64,000 bases of DNA from Martinezella lusitana (GTDB lineage: Bacteria; Pseudomonadota; Alphaproteobacteria; Rhizobiales; Rhizobiaceae). The stretch lies in contig NZ_WUEY01000001.1 of the NCBI RefSeq assembly GCF_010668395.1, forward strand, positions 372,001-436,000. The letters are read 5' to 3'. The position numbers and the translations under genes are program-made. Below, in pieces: positions 1-10,400 of the stretch. Position 1 is the stretch's first letter. The number at the start of each line of letters is the position of its first letter. The notes beneath the pieces are model-generated. The model was not told the origin of the DNA. It ran no database searches and saw only the letters and a list, made by a program, of their open reading frames with translations.

Positions 1-1148
1 ATTACGCCGCCACCAGCGCGCTGTTCTTTGCCGCCTCCTCCGCACCGACGCCGCTGTATCGCCTTTACCAGCAGGCCTTCGCGTTCTCGCCGGTGCTGAT
101 CACGGTGATCTTCGCCGTCTATGCCTTCGCCCTCCTCGCCGCGCTGCTCATCGTCGGCTCGATTTCAGACCATCTCGGCCGCCGTCCGGTGATCTTCGCG
201 TCGATCCTCCTCAATATGGTGGCGATGGCGCTGTTTTTAATGGCCGAAGGCCCGGATTGGCTGATTGCCGCCCGCATCGTGCAGGGCCTGGCAACGGGCG
301 CTGCGGCAAGCTCCATCGGCGCCGCCCTCGTCGATCTCGATCCGATCAAGGGGTCGATCACCAATAGCCTCGCGCCGCTTGCCGGCATGGCCGTCGGCGC
401 GCTCGGCACCAGCCTGCTGGTGCAGTTCGCGCCTGCACCGATGCTGCTCGTCTATATCATCACGCTCGCCCTTCTCGTCCTGCAGGCGGCGCTGCTCTGG
501 CTGGTGCCGGAGACGACGCAGCGCCGAAGCGGGCTGCTTGCGTCGCTGAAGCCTGAGGTCGCCGTTCCGCCGCAGGTGCGCCGCACGCTGCTGGCGCTGA
601 CGCCGATCAATGTCGCCGTATGGGCGCTTGGCGGCTTCTATCTGTCGCTGGTGCCCTCGCTCGTGAGCGCGACCACCGGCAGCACGATGCCCCTGGTCGG
701 CGGCTCCGTCGTCGCAGCCTTGACAATCAGCGGCGCTGCGGCCGTGTTCCTGCTGCGCAGGAGATCGGCCGCAACCGCCATGAAGTTCGGTATAGCGAGC
801 ATGACGCTCGGCGTGTTGACCGTGATTGCCGGCGTGCATGCGGCCGAGGTGTCGATCCTCGCCGCCGGAACCGTGATCGCCGGCGCCGGCTTCGGGGCGA
901 CCTTCCTTGGCACGGTGAGAAGCATCATGCCGCTGGCAAAGCCGGACGAGCGCGCCGGGCTGCTTTCGGCCTTCTACATTCAGAGCTATCTCGCCTTCAG
1001 CGTGCCCGCCATTCTGGCAGGCTTTCTCTCGAAGGCGCTCGGGTTTGCCGAGGCCGCCGATATCTACGCGGCGGCGATCCTGCTGCTGGTCGGCTGGGGC
1101 GTCTTTGCCTTGCGCGCCGGCCGGGAAAAGCCACTGAGCATTGCGTAA
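1..1148 (+). CDS. MFS transporter, 5'-truncated by window edge
   Basis: Membrane transporter of the major facilitator superfamily. The reading frame is open from base 3, so the first residues lie outside the window; about 381 residues are visible. The classical motif A between helices 2 and 3 is present (GSISDHLGRR, around visible residues 52-61), followed by alternating hydrophobic spans rich in Ala, Leu and Val to the C-terminus. The substrate cannot be told from sequence; the family exports drugs or metabolites by proton antiport. Its stop lies 8 bases from the stop of the convergent SnoaL-like gene, and a small inverted repeat (cgtaaga-caaa-tcttacg, 1144-1161) spans both stops and may end both transcripts. 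Confidence 0.85.
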   Translation, partial: YAATSALFFAASSAPTPLYRLYQQAFAFSPVLITVIFAVYAFALLAALLIVGSISDHLGRRPVIFASILLNMVAMALFLMAEGPDWLIAARIVQGLATGAAASSIGAALVDLDPIKGSITNSLAPLAGMAVGALGTSLLVQFAPAPMLLVYIITLALLVLQAALLWLVPETTQRRSGLLASLKPEVAVPPQVRRTLLALTPINVAVWALGGFYLSLVPSLVSATTGSTMPLVGGSVVAALTISGAAAVFLLRRRSAATAMKFGIASMTLGVLTVIAGVHAAEVSILAAGTVIAGAGFGATFLGTVRSIMPLAKPDERAGLLSAFYIQSYLAFSVPAILAGFLSKALGFAEAADIYAAAILLLVGWGVFALRAGREKPLSIA

Positions 1149-1156
1149 GACAAATC

Positions 1157-1600
1157 TTACGGTTTAAGCCCAAGCTCGGCGAGGCCGCTTCCGTCCATCG
1201 CAAACGGCACCGATGCATGCTCGTGGACGATCTTCCAGATGCCGGCCTCCTTTCTGAGGCCAAGCGTCTGGCGAAACCATAGATCGACATCGACGCCGTC
1301 GGTCTTCCTGCCGGTCATGTGCACGAGACCGGTCCAGAAGGCGACATCCTCGCCGACGATCAGCCTCGCATCGACGGCATCGCCGCCGATCGGCCCTTCC
1401 CAGGTCGAGAACCAGCCCTCCAGACCCTTCTCGCCCTTGCCCTTGTGCACCAGAGGCGCCGCAAGCGTGAAGCTGACGACATCGTCGCTCAAATGCCTGA
1501 CGACACCGGCGGCATCCTTGTTGCCGAGAGCGGAAGCCCAGCTTGCAAGCACAGCATTGACGGCTTCGGCCTTGTCGCGATTGCCGATGATCTCGATCAT
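1157..1600 (-). CDS. SnoaL-like / NTF2-fold protein
   Basis: Protein of 147 residues with the layout of SnoaL-like (NTF2-superfamily) polyketide-cyclase-like proteins: an N-terminal helix with the pattern [16 protein letters not shown], strands around residues 60-110, and the C-terminal strand [12 protein letters not shown] typical of the YybH/SnoaL group. Members are small hydrolases, isomerases or ligand-binding proteins; no substrate is inferred. The start is supported by a GGAGAG ribosome site just upstream. It follows the beta-oxidation operon on the same strand after about 100 bases, separated by a hairpin, so co-transcription by read-through is possible but unproven. Confidence 0.75.
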   Translation of the reverse strand: MIEIIGNRDKAEAVNAVLASWASALGNKDAAGVVRHLSDDVVSFTLAAPLVHKGKGEKGLEGWFSTWEGPIGGDAVDARLIVGEDVAFWTGLVHMTGRKTDGVDVDLWFRQTLGLRKEAGIWKIVHEHASVPFAMDGSGLAELGLKP

Positions 1601-1647
1601 GTCACTCTCCTCGGTTTGACGAACTCAAGCAGAGGACGAACGAAGAC

Positions 1648-1670
1648 GGCCGCTCCCGACAGGAGCGGCC
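1648..1670. terminator. Hairpin downstream of fadB
   Basis: Perfect 9-bp inverted repeat (ggccgctcc / ggagcggcc) with a 5-base loop, between the fadB stop and the SnoaL-like start. No clear T-run follows on the minus strand, so it may be a Rho-dependent end, a stabilising 3' hairpin or a read-through attenuator. Confidence 0.5.
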
Positions 1671-1701
1671 GGTTTATTTGCCGTCAACTATGGTTGTCGC
1701 C

Positions 1702-3912
1702 TCAAGCCGCCTTCTTGGCGCCGTAAGGGTCGAAGCGTCCGTAGAAGGTCTCCCCCTTCGCGGCCATGTCCTTGAGCAGCGCCGTCGGCTGGAAATGCGG
1801 GCCGTAGGCGGCCGCCAGCTTTTCGCAGAGCTCCACGAACACCTTCACGCCCATGCCGTCGATGTAGGACAGCGCGCCGCCGGTGTAAGGCGCAAAGCCG
1901 AAGCCGAGGATGGAGCCGACATCGGCCTCGCGCGGATCGGTGACGATGCCCTCTTCGATGGTGCGGGATGCCTCGAGCGCGATGGTGACGAGGAAGCGCT
2001 GCTTCAGCACGGCGACATCGACGTCATCGGCCTTCTTCTGCGGATAGAGATCCTTGAGGCTCGGCCAGAGCGACTTCTTGGCCGGCTTCGGCGGATAGTC
2101 GTAGAAGCCCTTGGAATTCTTCCGGCCCAGACGCCCCTCGCCTTCCACGAGGCCGGTGACCAGCTGCATGTGACGCGGATCAACAGCCTTCTCGCCGAGA
2201 TCGGCGACGGTGGCCTTGAGGATCTTGTAGGACAGGTCGATGGCAACTTCGTCGTTGAGCGCCAGCGGTCCCACAGGCATGCCGGCCATCTTGGCGGCGT
2301 TCTCGATCATGGCCGCGGGCACGCCTTCGATCAGCATGTCATAGGCTTCGTGGATGTAACGGAAGACGCAGCGATTGACGAAGAAGCCGCGCGTGTCGTT
2401 GACGACGATCGGCGTCTTCTTGATGGCGGCGACGTAATCCAGCGCAACAGCAATGGCACGATCGCCGGTTTCCTTGCCGAGGATGACTTCGGTCAGCATC
2501 ATCTTCTCGACCGGCGAGAAGAAATGGACGCCGATGAAATCGACCGGACGCTTGGAATTCTTTGCAAGACCGGTGATCGGCAGCGTCGAGGTGTTGGAGG
2601 CGAAGATGGCGCCCGCCGGCAGCACGGCTTCCACGGCCTCGATGACGGCCTTCTTGACCTCGCGATCCTCGAACACCGCCTCGATGACGAGATCGGCATC
2701 CTTCAGATCGGAATAATCGGCCGACGGCGTGATGCGGGAGAGCAAAGCAGCGCCCTCGTCCTGCGTCAGCCTTCCCTTACCGACCGAGTCCTTGACCAGG
2801 CCTTCGCCGACGCCCTTGCCCTTGGTTGCCGCCTCGATATCGCGGTCAATCAGCGTGACCGGAATGCCGGCGGCTGCGGTGACATAGGCGATGGAAGCAC
2901 CCATGAAGCCGGCGCCGACGACGCCGACCTTCTTCAGCTCCGTCTTCGGCTGGCCTGCCGGGCGGCGGGCGCCCTTGCCAAGCTCCTGCATGGAGATGAA
3001 CAGCGAGCGGATCATCGAATAGGCTTCGGTGGTCTGCAGCACATGGGTGAAATAGCGCTGCTCGATCTTCAGGCCGGTATCGAAGGGAACCTGCAGGCCT
3101 TCGTAGACGCATTTCAGGATGGCGAGCGCGGCCGGATAATTGCCCGACGTCTCGCGGCGCAGGATGGCGGGGGCTGCCGGCCAGAGCTGGGCTGCGGCAG
3201 GCGTCCAGATGCCACCGCCCGGCGCCTTGAAGCCCTTCTCGTCCCACGGTGCTACCGGCTTCAGGCCGTCCTTGATCATCTGCTTGGCAGCCGGGATCAG
3301 CTGATCCGGCTCGACCACCTGATGCACCAAGTTCATCGCCTTGGCGCGTGCGGCCGTCAGCGACTGGCCCGTCGTCATCATCTGCAGCGCCGACTGAGCG
3401 TCCGTCAGGCGCGGGATGCGCTGCGTGCCGCCGGCGCCGGGGAAGATGCCGACCTTGACTTCAGGCAGCGCGATCTTGACGCTCTTGGCGCTGGAAGCGA
3501 CGCGACCGTGGCAAGCCAGCGACAGCTCGAAAGCGCCGCCCATGCAGGTGCCGTTGATCGCCGAGACCCACGGCTTGCCGCAGGTTTCGAGCTTGCGGAA
3601 CAGGCCGGTCATGCGGCCGACGAGATCGAAGAGCTTCTGCGCGGCCGCCCCCGGATCCCTGGCCTTTTCTTCATGATAGAAGGAGAACATCGACTTGATC
3701 ATCGACAAGTCGGCGCCGCCGGAGAAGGAGGACTTGCCCGAGGTGAAGACCACGCCCTTGACAGCGGCATCGGCGACGGTCGCGTCGATGATGGCGCCAA
3801 GCTCGTCCAGGATCTCGGCAGTGAAGACGTTCATGGACTTGCCGGGCATGTCCCAGGTGACGAGCGCGATCCCGTCTGCGTCCGTTTCGACGGTGAAATT
3901 CGTGTAGGCCAT
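1702..3912 (-). CDS. fadB: FadB/FadJ-type fatty acid oxidation protein: enoyl-CoA hydratase / 3-hydroxyacyl-CoA dehydrogenase
   Basis: Bifunctional beta-oxidation enzyme of 736 residues, the usual length of the family. The N-terminal crotonase domain (about 1-190) shows the oxyanion-hole region [13 protein letters not shown] and the loop [11 protein letters not shown]. The NAD-binding domain (about 325-500) starts with the Rossmann signature [15 protein letters not shown], and includes [18 protein letters not shown]; two C-terminal 3HCDH domains follow ([10 protein letters not shown] onward). It hydrates enoyl-CoA and oxidises the 3-hydroxyacyl-CoA. It is the last gene of a leftward operon, 14 bases after the thiolase gene, so the two likely form the multienzyme complex. 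The symbol follows family usage; FadJ or an aromatic-CoA variant is not excluded. Confidence 0.93.
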   Translation of the reverse strand: MAYTNFTVETDADGIALVTWDMPGKSMNVFTAEILDELGAIIDATVADAAVKGVVFTSGKSSFSGGADLSMIKSMFSFYHEEKARDPGAAAQKLFDLVGRMTGLFRKLETCGKPWVSAINGTCMGGAFELSLACHGRVASSAKSVKIALPEVKVGIFPGAGGTQRIPRLTDAQSALQMMTTGQSLTAARAKAMNLVHQVVEPDQLIPAAKQMIKDGLKPVAPWDEKGFKAPGGGIWTPAAAQLWPAAPAILRRETSGNYPAALAILKCVYEGLQVPFDTGLKIEQRYFTHVLQTTEAYSMIRSLFISMQELGKGARRPAGQPKTELKKVGVVGAGFMGASIAYVTAAAGIPVTLIDRDIEAATKGKGVGEGLVKDSVGKGRLTQDEGAALLSRITPSADYSDLKDADLVIEAVFEDREVKKAVIEAVEAVLPAGAIFASNTSTLPITGLAKNSKRPVDFIGVHFFSPVEKMMLTEVILGKETGDRAIAVALDYVAAIKKTPIVVNDTRGFFVNRCVFRYIHEAYDMLIEGVPAAMIENAAKMAGMPVGPLALNDEVAIDLSYKILKATVADLGEKAVDPRHMQLVTGLVEGEGRLGRKNSKGFYDYPPKPAKKSLWPSLKDLYPQKKADDVDVAVLKQRFLVTIALEASRTIEEGIVTDPREADVGSILGFGFAPYTGGALSYIDGMGVKVFVELCEKLAAAYGPHFQPTALLKDMAAKGETFYGRFDPYGAKKAA

Positions 3913-3926
3913 TGGTTTTCCCTCCC

Positions 3927-5135
3927 TCAGACGCGTTCGACGATCGTGGCGGTGCCCATGCCGGCGCCGATGCAGAGCGTGACCAGCGCGGTGTTGAGAT
4001 CGCGGCGTTCCAGCTCGTCCAGCACCGTGCCGAGGATCATCGCGCCGGTCGCGCCGAGCGGATGGCCCATGGCGATGGCGCCGCCATTGACGTTGATCTT
4101 GTCATGCGGAATGTCGAAGGCCTGCATGTAGCGCAGCACGACGGCGGCGAAGGCTTCGTTGAGCTCGAACAGATCGATGTCGGCGAGCGTCATGCCGCTG
4201 CGCTTCAGGAGCTTCTCGGTGACGTCGACGGGACCGGTCAGCATCAGCGCCGGGTCGGAGCCGATATTGGCGAAGGCCCTGATGCGGCCGCGCGGCTTCA
4301 GACCCATGCTCTCGCCGCCCGCCTTGGAGCCGAGCAGCACGGCGGCCGCGCCATCGACGATGCCGGAGGAGTTGCCGGCATGATGGACGTAGTTGATGCG
4401 CTCCACTTCCGGGTGCGCCTGGATGCCGACGGCCTCGAAGCCGCCCATTTCGCCCGGCAGCTGGAACGAGGGGTTGAGCGAGGCAAGCGCCTGCATGTCC
4501 GTGCCGGGACGCATATGCTCGTCGCGGTCGAGAATGGTCAAGCCGTTGATATCCTTCACCGGGATGACGGAATTCTTGAAGTAGCCCTTTGCCCAGGCAT
4601 TGGCGGCCCGCTTCTGGCTCTCGACGGCATAGGCGTCGACATCATCGCGCGAGAAACCGTATTTGGTGGCGATCAGGTCGGCAGATACGCCCTGCGGCAT
4701 GAAATAGGCCGGGAAGTTGACGGAGGGATCCATGAACCATGCGCCGCCGGACATGCCGAGACCGACGCGCGACATGCTTTCGACGCCGCCGGCAATGACG
4801 ATATCATCAGCCCCCTGCGCGATCTTGGCCGCGCCAAAGTTCACGGCATCGAGACCGGAGGCGCAGAAGCGGGAAATCTGCATGCCAGGCGCCTTGGTTG
4901 AATAGCCCGCTTCGAAGGCAGCACCCCTCGGGATGACGGCGCCGGCTTCCATGACCGGATCGACGCAGCCCATGATGATGTCGTCAACGGTTTCTGTGTC
5001 GAGGCCGTTGCGGTCGCGGATGGCTTCCAGCGTCTTGGCGGCGAGGCGCACGGAGGGGACTTCGTGCAGCGACCCGTCCTTCTTGCCCCGCCCGCGCGGC
5101 GTGCGCACATGGTCGTAAATGAAAACCTCGGTCAT
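3927..5135 (-). CDS. fadA: Acetyl-CoA C-acyltransferase (thiolase)
   Basis: Thiolase of 402 residues that cleaves 3-ketoacyl-CoA to acetyl-CoA and a shortened acyl-CoA, the last step of beta-oxidation. Three catalytic landmarks are visible: the acylated cysteine in [15 protein letters not shown] (about residue 92), the His motif [18 protein letters not shown], and the C-terminal cysteine in [11 protein letters not shown]. It begins 72 bases after the acyl-CoA dehydrogenase gene, with a rhizobial-type palindrome in that gap, and ends 14 bases before fadB. The operon order dehydrogenase, thiolase, hydratase/dehydrogenase gives a full beta-oxidation spiral. Confidence 0.93.
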   Translation of the reverse strand: MTEVFIYDHVRTPRGRGKKDGSLHEVPSVRLAAKTLEAIRDRNGLDTETVDDIIMGCVDPVMEAGAVIPRGAAFEAGYSTKAPGMQISRFCASGLDAVNFGAAKIAQGADDIVIAGGVESMSRVGLGMSGGAWFMDPSVNFPAYFMPQGVSADLIATKYGFSRDDVDAYAVESQKRAANAWAKGYFKNSVIPVKDINGLTILDRDEHMRPGTDMQALASLNPSFQLPGEMGGFEAVGIQAHPEVERINYVHHAGNSSGIVDGAAAVLLGSKAGGESMGLKPRGRIRAFANIGSDPALMLTGPVDVTEKLLKRSGMTLADIDLFELNEAFAAVVLRYMQAFDIPHDKINVNGGAIAMGHPLGATGAMILGTVLDELERRDLNTALVTLCIGAGMGTATIVERV

Positions 5136-5177
5136 GTCTCATCTCCCTGCGGCGGCAAGCCGCCTTCCAATAACTCT

Positions 5178-5200
5178 CCTTCTCCCCAATGGGGAGAAGG
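5178..5200. repeat. Short intergenic palindrome (ccttctcccc/ggggagaagg)
   Basis: Perfect 10-bp arms around the loop aat, in the gap between the acyl-CoA dehydrogenase and thiolase genes. The sequence resembles a class of short palindromes repeated between genes in rhizobia (from memory, not searched). Within an operon it may act as an mRNA processing or stability element. Confidence 0.6.
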
Positions 5201-5207
5201 GATCCCG

Positions 5208-7004
5208 TCAAAAGGCTTCCGCTGCCAACTCCATCATCGTGTCGGCGCCGGTTTCGATACGGGCCTTGCGCAGCGCCGTTTCCGGCATGATGCGCTCCAT
5301 GTAGAACCGTGCCGTGACAAGCTTGTTCTTCAGGTAATCCTCGCGCGCGCTGTCGCCCGCCGCAAGGCCTGTCTGCGCCGCCTTCGCCATCTTCGCCCAC
5401 ATATAGCCGAGGACGACGAGGCCGAAGAGGTGCATGTAGTCGGTCGAGCCGGCGCCGGCATTGTCGGGCTTGGCCATGGCATTCTGCATGAACCACATGG
5501 TTGAGGCCTGCACATCGTTCAAGCCCTTCTTCAGATGCTTGGTGAAGAAAGCCATCTGCTCGTCGTTGCGGTTCTCCTCGCAGAAGTCGCCGATTTCCTT
5601 GAACAAGGCCATGACGGCGCGGCCGCCGTTCAGCGCCAGCTTGCGGCCGACGAGATCGAGCGCCTGGATGCCGTTGGCGCCTTCGTAGATCATGGCGATG
5701 CGGGCATCGCGAACATACTGGCTCATGCCGTGTTCTTCGATATAGCCGTGGCCGCCGAAGACCTGCTGCGCCATGACGGCGTGCTCGAAGCCCTTGTCGG
5801 TCATCACGCCCTTGAGGATCGGCGTTGCCAGACCGAGGATATCGTCAGCCGACTGCCGTTCCTTTTCGTCGGGCGAGCGATGGGCGATATCGGACTTCAG
5901 CGCCGTCCAGAGAAGGAAGGCGCGGCCGGCCTCGTTGAAGGCGCGGATGGTCATCAGCGAACGGCGGATATCGGGATGGACGATGATCGGGTCCGCCTTC
6001 TTGTCCGGCGCCTTCGGACCGGAAAGCGAGCGGCCCTGGATGCGCTCGCGGGCATAGTTGGCGGCATTCTGATAGGCGATCTCGGCAATCGAGAGACCCT
6101 GCAGGCCGACGCCCAGCCGCGCTTCGTTCATCATGACGAACATGGCGTTGAGACCCTTGTTCTCGGCGCCGATCAGGAAGCCCGTCGCCTCGTCATAGTT
6201 CATGACGCAGGTCGCGTTGCCATGGATACCCATCTTGTGCTCGATCGCGCCGCAGGCGACCGGGTTGCGGGCACCGAGAGAGCCGTCTTCCTTCACCATG
6301 AATTTCGGCACGATGAACAGCGAGATGCCCTTGGTACCTTCGGGCGCGCCTTCGATGCGGGCAAGAACGAGATGGACGATATTGTCCGTCATGTCGTGCT
6401 CGCCGGCGGAAATGAAGATCTTCTGGCCCGATATCTTGTAGCTGCCGTCGGCCTGAGGAACCGCCTTGGTGCGCAGCAGGCCGAGATCGGTGCCGCAATG
6501 CGGCTCGGTGAGGTTCATGGTGCCGGACCAGGTGCCCTCGACCATCTTCGGCAGATAGGTCTGCTTCTGTTCGTCGGAGCCATGCACGAGGATCGCCGCG
6601 ATCGCGCCCTGCGTCAGGCCCGGATACATCATCAGCGACATGTTGGCGGCGGAAGTATATTCGCCGACGGCGCAGTGCAGGACATAGGGGAGCCCCTGGC
6701 CGCCGAATTCCTCCGGCACGGCGAGGCCGAGCCAGCCGCCTTCACGATAGGCGCGATAGGCTTCCTTGAAGCCCTTCGGCGTCGAGACCGTGCCATCGTC
6801 ATGGCGCACGCAGCCTTCCTGATCGCCGGAATAATTCAGGGGGAACAGCACCTCTTCCGAGATCTTGGCCGCTTCGCCGACGATCGCCTCGATCATGTCG
6901 GGCGTGGCGTCGGCATAACCCGGAAGATTGTTGTAGCGCTCCAGCCCGAGCACATCGTTCAGGACGAAGAGCGTATCGTTCACGGGGGCCTTGTAGACTG
7001 GCAT
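5208..7004 (-). CDS. Acyl-CoA dehydrogenase, 598-residue type with extra C-terminal domain
   Basis: FAD-dependent acyl-CoA dehydrogenase, first step of beta-oxidation. The 598-residue length exceeds the 380-400 of the short-chain type and matches the group with an extra C-terminal helical domain. Landmarks: [17 protein letters not shown] (substrate pocket side), [13 protein letters not shown] and [15 protein letters not shown] in the beta domain, [17 protein letters not shown], and the catalytic glutamate in [14 protein letters not shown] near residue 440. It is the first gene of the leftward operon with fadA and fadB. A strong palindromic operator lies 67-88 bases upstream inside the probable promoter. 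The chain-length preference cannot be read. Confidence 0.92.
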   Translation of the reverse strand: MPVYKAPVNDTLFVLNDVLGLERYNNLPGYADATPDMIEAIVGEAAKISEEVLFPLNYSGDQEGCVRHDDGTVSTPKGFKEAYRAYREGGWLGLAVPEEFGGQGLPYVLHCAVGEYTSAANMSLMMYPGLTQGAIAAILVHGSDEQKQTYLPKMVEGTWSGTMNLTEPHCGTDLGLLRTKAVPQADGSYKISGQKIFISAGEHDMTDNIVHLVLARIEGAPEGTKGISLFIVPKFMVKEDGSLGARNPVACGAIEHKMGIHGNATCVMNYDEATGFLIGAENKGLNAMFVMMNEARLGVGLQGLSIAEIAYQNAANYARERIQGRSLSGPKAPDKKADPIIVHPDIRRSLMTIRAFNEAGRAFLLWTALKSDIAHRSPDEKERQSADDILGLATPILKGVMTDKGFEHAVMAQQVFGGHGYIEEHGMSQYVRDARIAMIYEGANGIQALDLVGRKLALNGGRAVMALFKEIGDFCEENRNDEQMAFFTKHLKKGLNDVQASTMWFMQNAMAKPDNAGAGSTDYMHLFGLVVLGYMWAKMAKAAQTGLAAGDSAREDYLKNKLVTARFYMERIMPETALRKARIETGADTMMELAAEAF

Positions 7005-7462
7005 CTTTCGAATTCCTCCAATTCGCCGCCGGACCTCAGATTCCGGCCACTGACCTACTCTTACAAAATATTGACGTTTGCGTAAACGTCAAATTCGTGT
7101 TGCGTGGTGAATTTTTGATGGGCGAAGGCCGTCAAAAGCGCTGGTCCGGGAAGCGGCGCCGTAGCCGGCTCACAGGAATATCGGGGGTTGCGGCCGCAGA
7201 ACCGAAATAAAAGGTTAAGACTTCCGCGAAACTTAACGAGTTGTTTACCACGTTTCGTAAATTGTACGAGATGAGCAGCAATGCTTCGCGTTTCTTCAAC
7301 TTATCCTTTGAGGGCGCGATGTCTTGCAGCTCTGTTTGAGGAAAGCCAATACATTTATCCCTTTCCGAGTGGTGGGATACGGGTGGCGCGGCAATGCCGC
7401 GATCTCCTCTTCCTGTCAGTCCGGTGGCCCAGGTGGTCCAAAGTTCAAGGCGAGCAAAAGAC
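7005..7462. other. Intergenic region between acyl-CoA dehydrogenase and podJ-like gene
   Basis: 458 bases between divergent genes. The leftward promoter and operator of the beta-oxidation operon sit at 7066-7092. The remainder contains TTAA-bearing elements around 7215-7236 that faintly recall CtrA half-sites but lack the usual 7-base spacing. No further gene is supported; overlapping open frames here lack ribosome sites. Confidence 0.6.
7071..7092 (-). promoter_or_regulatory. Palindromic operator/promoter of the beta-oxidation operon
   Basis: Inverted repeat ttgacgttt-gcgt-aaacgtcaa. Read leftward, its outer arm supplies a -35 hexamer TTGACG, followed after 16 bases by TATTTT as a -10. A protein bound to the palindrome would therefore cover the promoter, which fits repression. 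A longer version of the same palindrome occurs at 53548-53577. The ACGT-rich symmetric shape resembles operators described for fatty-acid and branched-chain catabolism regulators (PsrA/FadR-type TetR or LiuR-type MerR families); the actual regulator is unknown and not recognised in this window. Confidence 0.75.
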
Positions 7463-10400
7463 ATGAGCGGATCGCGATCAAATCCTACCGGTACAGGCGA
7501 CTGGACGTCGCTGGATGCTCTGAGCCGCACGATCGAGGGGCTGGAGGCACGCATCGAGGGGCTGATGGGCACCGCCGCCTCGCGCGATACGCGCCAGCGT
7601 GTCGCCGTCGGCCATGCGCCCGCACTCGCACCCGAACGGGTCGCCGCACCGGAGCGGCTGCCGCCACGCCCCGAACGGGAACAATATGCCAGCCGATCCT
7701 ACGAGCGCCCGCTGCGCAGCGAACGCCAGGACATCGACCCCCGTCCGGATCCTCTTGCCGAGATTCGCCAGCGCCAGCGTGCGCTGGAGGCTAACCGCGA
7801 GCGGGTGCTCGCACGCCGCGAAGAGATGGCACACGCCGAACCGCAGCCGGCCCGACGCCCAGCCGACGCCTATGCCTCGCGTCAGCCGATGCGGGCCGCT
7901 GCCGCAGAAGCGCCGATCGATATCGCCCAGGCGCTCGTCAACCTTCGCCAGGACCTCAAACACGACATCGCCGAGAGCGTGACCCGCGAAGTCAGCGCGC
8001 TGCGCGCCGAAATCCGCGATATCCGCGAAAACGCCGAGGACAAGCATTTCGTCGCCGACGTCCGCGAAGACATGGCGCGCCTTGCCGACAGCATCAACCA
8101 GATCGCCGGGCAGCCGGAAACCGCCGGCCTGAAAGCCGAATTCGACGAGCTGCGCTCGCTGATGGACGGGCTTGCCCGCGAGGAATCCCTGCATCACGTC
8201 GCACGCCACGTTAAGGCGATCGATACGTCGGGCCTTCAGGACGAACTCGTTTCGCTTGCCTATCGCCTTGACGACATCAAGCAGCATCTCGGCGGCATGA
8301 ACGACAGCCCGGCCGTGCATGCGCTGGAAAACAAGCTGCTGACGATCGCAACCGCGATGGAGAGCCTCGGCTCCATGATGCAGCCGCAGGACCAGGCCAT
8401 GCAGCGGCTGGAAGGCCGCTTGAGCGGCCTTGCCGACCAGATCGACCTGATGCACCGCGACGCCGCCCGGCATCAGCCGGCCGACGATCTTTCCGGCCGT
8501 CTCGAAGCGCTCGCCATGCGCATCGACGAGCTCGGCAGCGCCAAATCCGTCGCCCGCCTCGAAGAGCGCCTCGACCAGCTGTCGCATCTGATGGAGCGCT
8601 CGCAGAAGGCCGCGCCACAGCCAGAACTCGTCACCTACCTCGCAGACATCTCCCACAAGATCGATGCGCTGGAGCACGGTTCGGTCGGCAACGTGCTGGC
8701 CGACCGCCTGGACTATCTCGCCCGCCGCATCGACGAAATGGATTTCCATCCGCCCGCTCCGGCCGCAAACATCGACGACGGCATGGTGCGCCGGCTGGAA
8801 GGACGTCTCTCCGACATCGCGGCACGCCTTGAGGCCAGCACCGCGGCACCGCCCACGGATACGCAGGCCCTGCGCAATCTCGAAGAACAGATCGCCCATC
8901 TCTCGACATTGCTGACGAACGAGCCCCGGGCAGCGGCAGCCGAGCATTTCCCCGTCGATTTCGATCGGCGGATGAGCGCCATCGAAGACTATATGGCGAC
9001 CAACGACGAGTACATCATCGAGGCGGCCCGCCATGCGGCGGAAACCGTCGTCGAGGCCTATTCGCGCGAGGGCCTTGGCAACGGCGTCCAGGCCGCCGAC
9101 ATGTCCGCACTGACGGCGCTTGCCGAAGACCTTCGTCATCTCGAAGACCTCAGCCGCTCCAGCGACGAGCGCACGCACCGTACTTTCGAGGCGCTGCACG
9201 ACACGCTGCTGCAGATCGCCGATCGCCTCGACCATATGGAACATCGCAGACCGACGGCCGCCATGCCCGTTGCGACCTTCGAAAGCGACGTCTTCGCCGA
9301 AGAGGACGGCCCCGCCATAAGGCCGCCGATGGCCGCGCAGCAGAAGTCCGGTCCGATCATCCGCACGGTTGCGCCCGCCGAAACCCCGAGCGCCTCCCCT
9401 GCAATCTCTTCCGAAGCAGCGGTCGCAGAGGCGATCGACGCCAATACGAAGGCGGAAATCAAGGCCGCGGCCAAGAAGAGCGGCAAGACCAGCCTCTTCG
9501 CCAGCCTTGGCAAGCGCTTGTTCATGCCGGAAAAGGCGGAGCCGATCTTTCCGCCGGATCGCCCGGTGATCGAGCAGGCGCCGTCGATCGATCCGGCCGA
9601 CCTGATGCCTGGCGAGGAAGCCAACGAATTGCTGGAGCCAGGCTCGGGCGCGCCCGATATCAAGAAGATCCTGGAGCGCGTGCGCGCCAGCCAGAATGCC
9701 TCCCGCAGTGGAAACGCCCGCCAGCCGACCGAAAACGAACGGGCCGACTACATCGCCGCCGCCCGGCGCGCGGCGCAGGCGGCTGCCATGGAAGTCGACC
9801 AGACGCAGCGCTCCACGTCTGCCTCCAAGAAGGACGCCAAGAAAGGCGGCGCGTTCTCGCGCTTCCGCCGGCCGATACTGCTCGCCATCGGCGCAGCGCT
9901 CCTCGCTATCATGGCCTTCCCGCTGGTCAATACGCTGACGCGCGGCCAGAAGGCGCCTCCGCCCGCCGAAGTCTCGACGATGGTCGCGCCTCCGGCCAAC
10001 GCAGCGGCCGGCAACGTCGTCGCCAATGCGAACCCGGCCGACAGCAATCAGCAGCCCGCCGCAAACCAGGCCGCCGCACCCGCCCCCTCAACAACCGATA
10101 CGGCGGAGGCCCAGCCTGCGGCCGCGCCTGTCGATCCGGCACCGGTGCCGGCCAGCGATCACCTGACGGCGGCGGCACCGCTCGACGGCAACCAGGCGGC
10201 GACCGAGACCTTGACGCCCGCCGGCAGCGCCGCACCCGCGCAGCAGACCGCGGCCTTCGTCCAGCCGGACAAGGCAGCCGCTGCGGCTCCCGCCGCCACT
10301 GCGGCAGCTCCGGAGATCGCAGTGCCTGACGGCATCCAGCCGCCATCGCTGGTCGCAGCCGCCAAGTCGGCCGATCCTGTCGCGCTCTTCGAAATCGGCG

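Noticed and set aside
1678..4131. 817-codon open frame antisense to fadB
   Set aside because: Lacks family character and ribosome site; it is the low-stop mirror frame typical of high-GC coding DNA. fadB on the other strand has all catalytic motifs.
7215..7236. CtrA-like TTAA pair upstream of the podJ-like gene
   Set aside because: Spacing between the TTAA elements is about 14 bases, not the required 7.
7132..7572. 147-codon frame on the minus strand across the podJ upstream region
   Set aside because: No ribosome site, overlaps the start of the podJ-like gene and shows no known motif.
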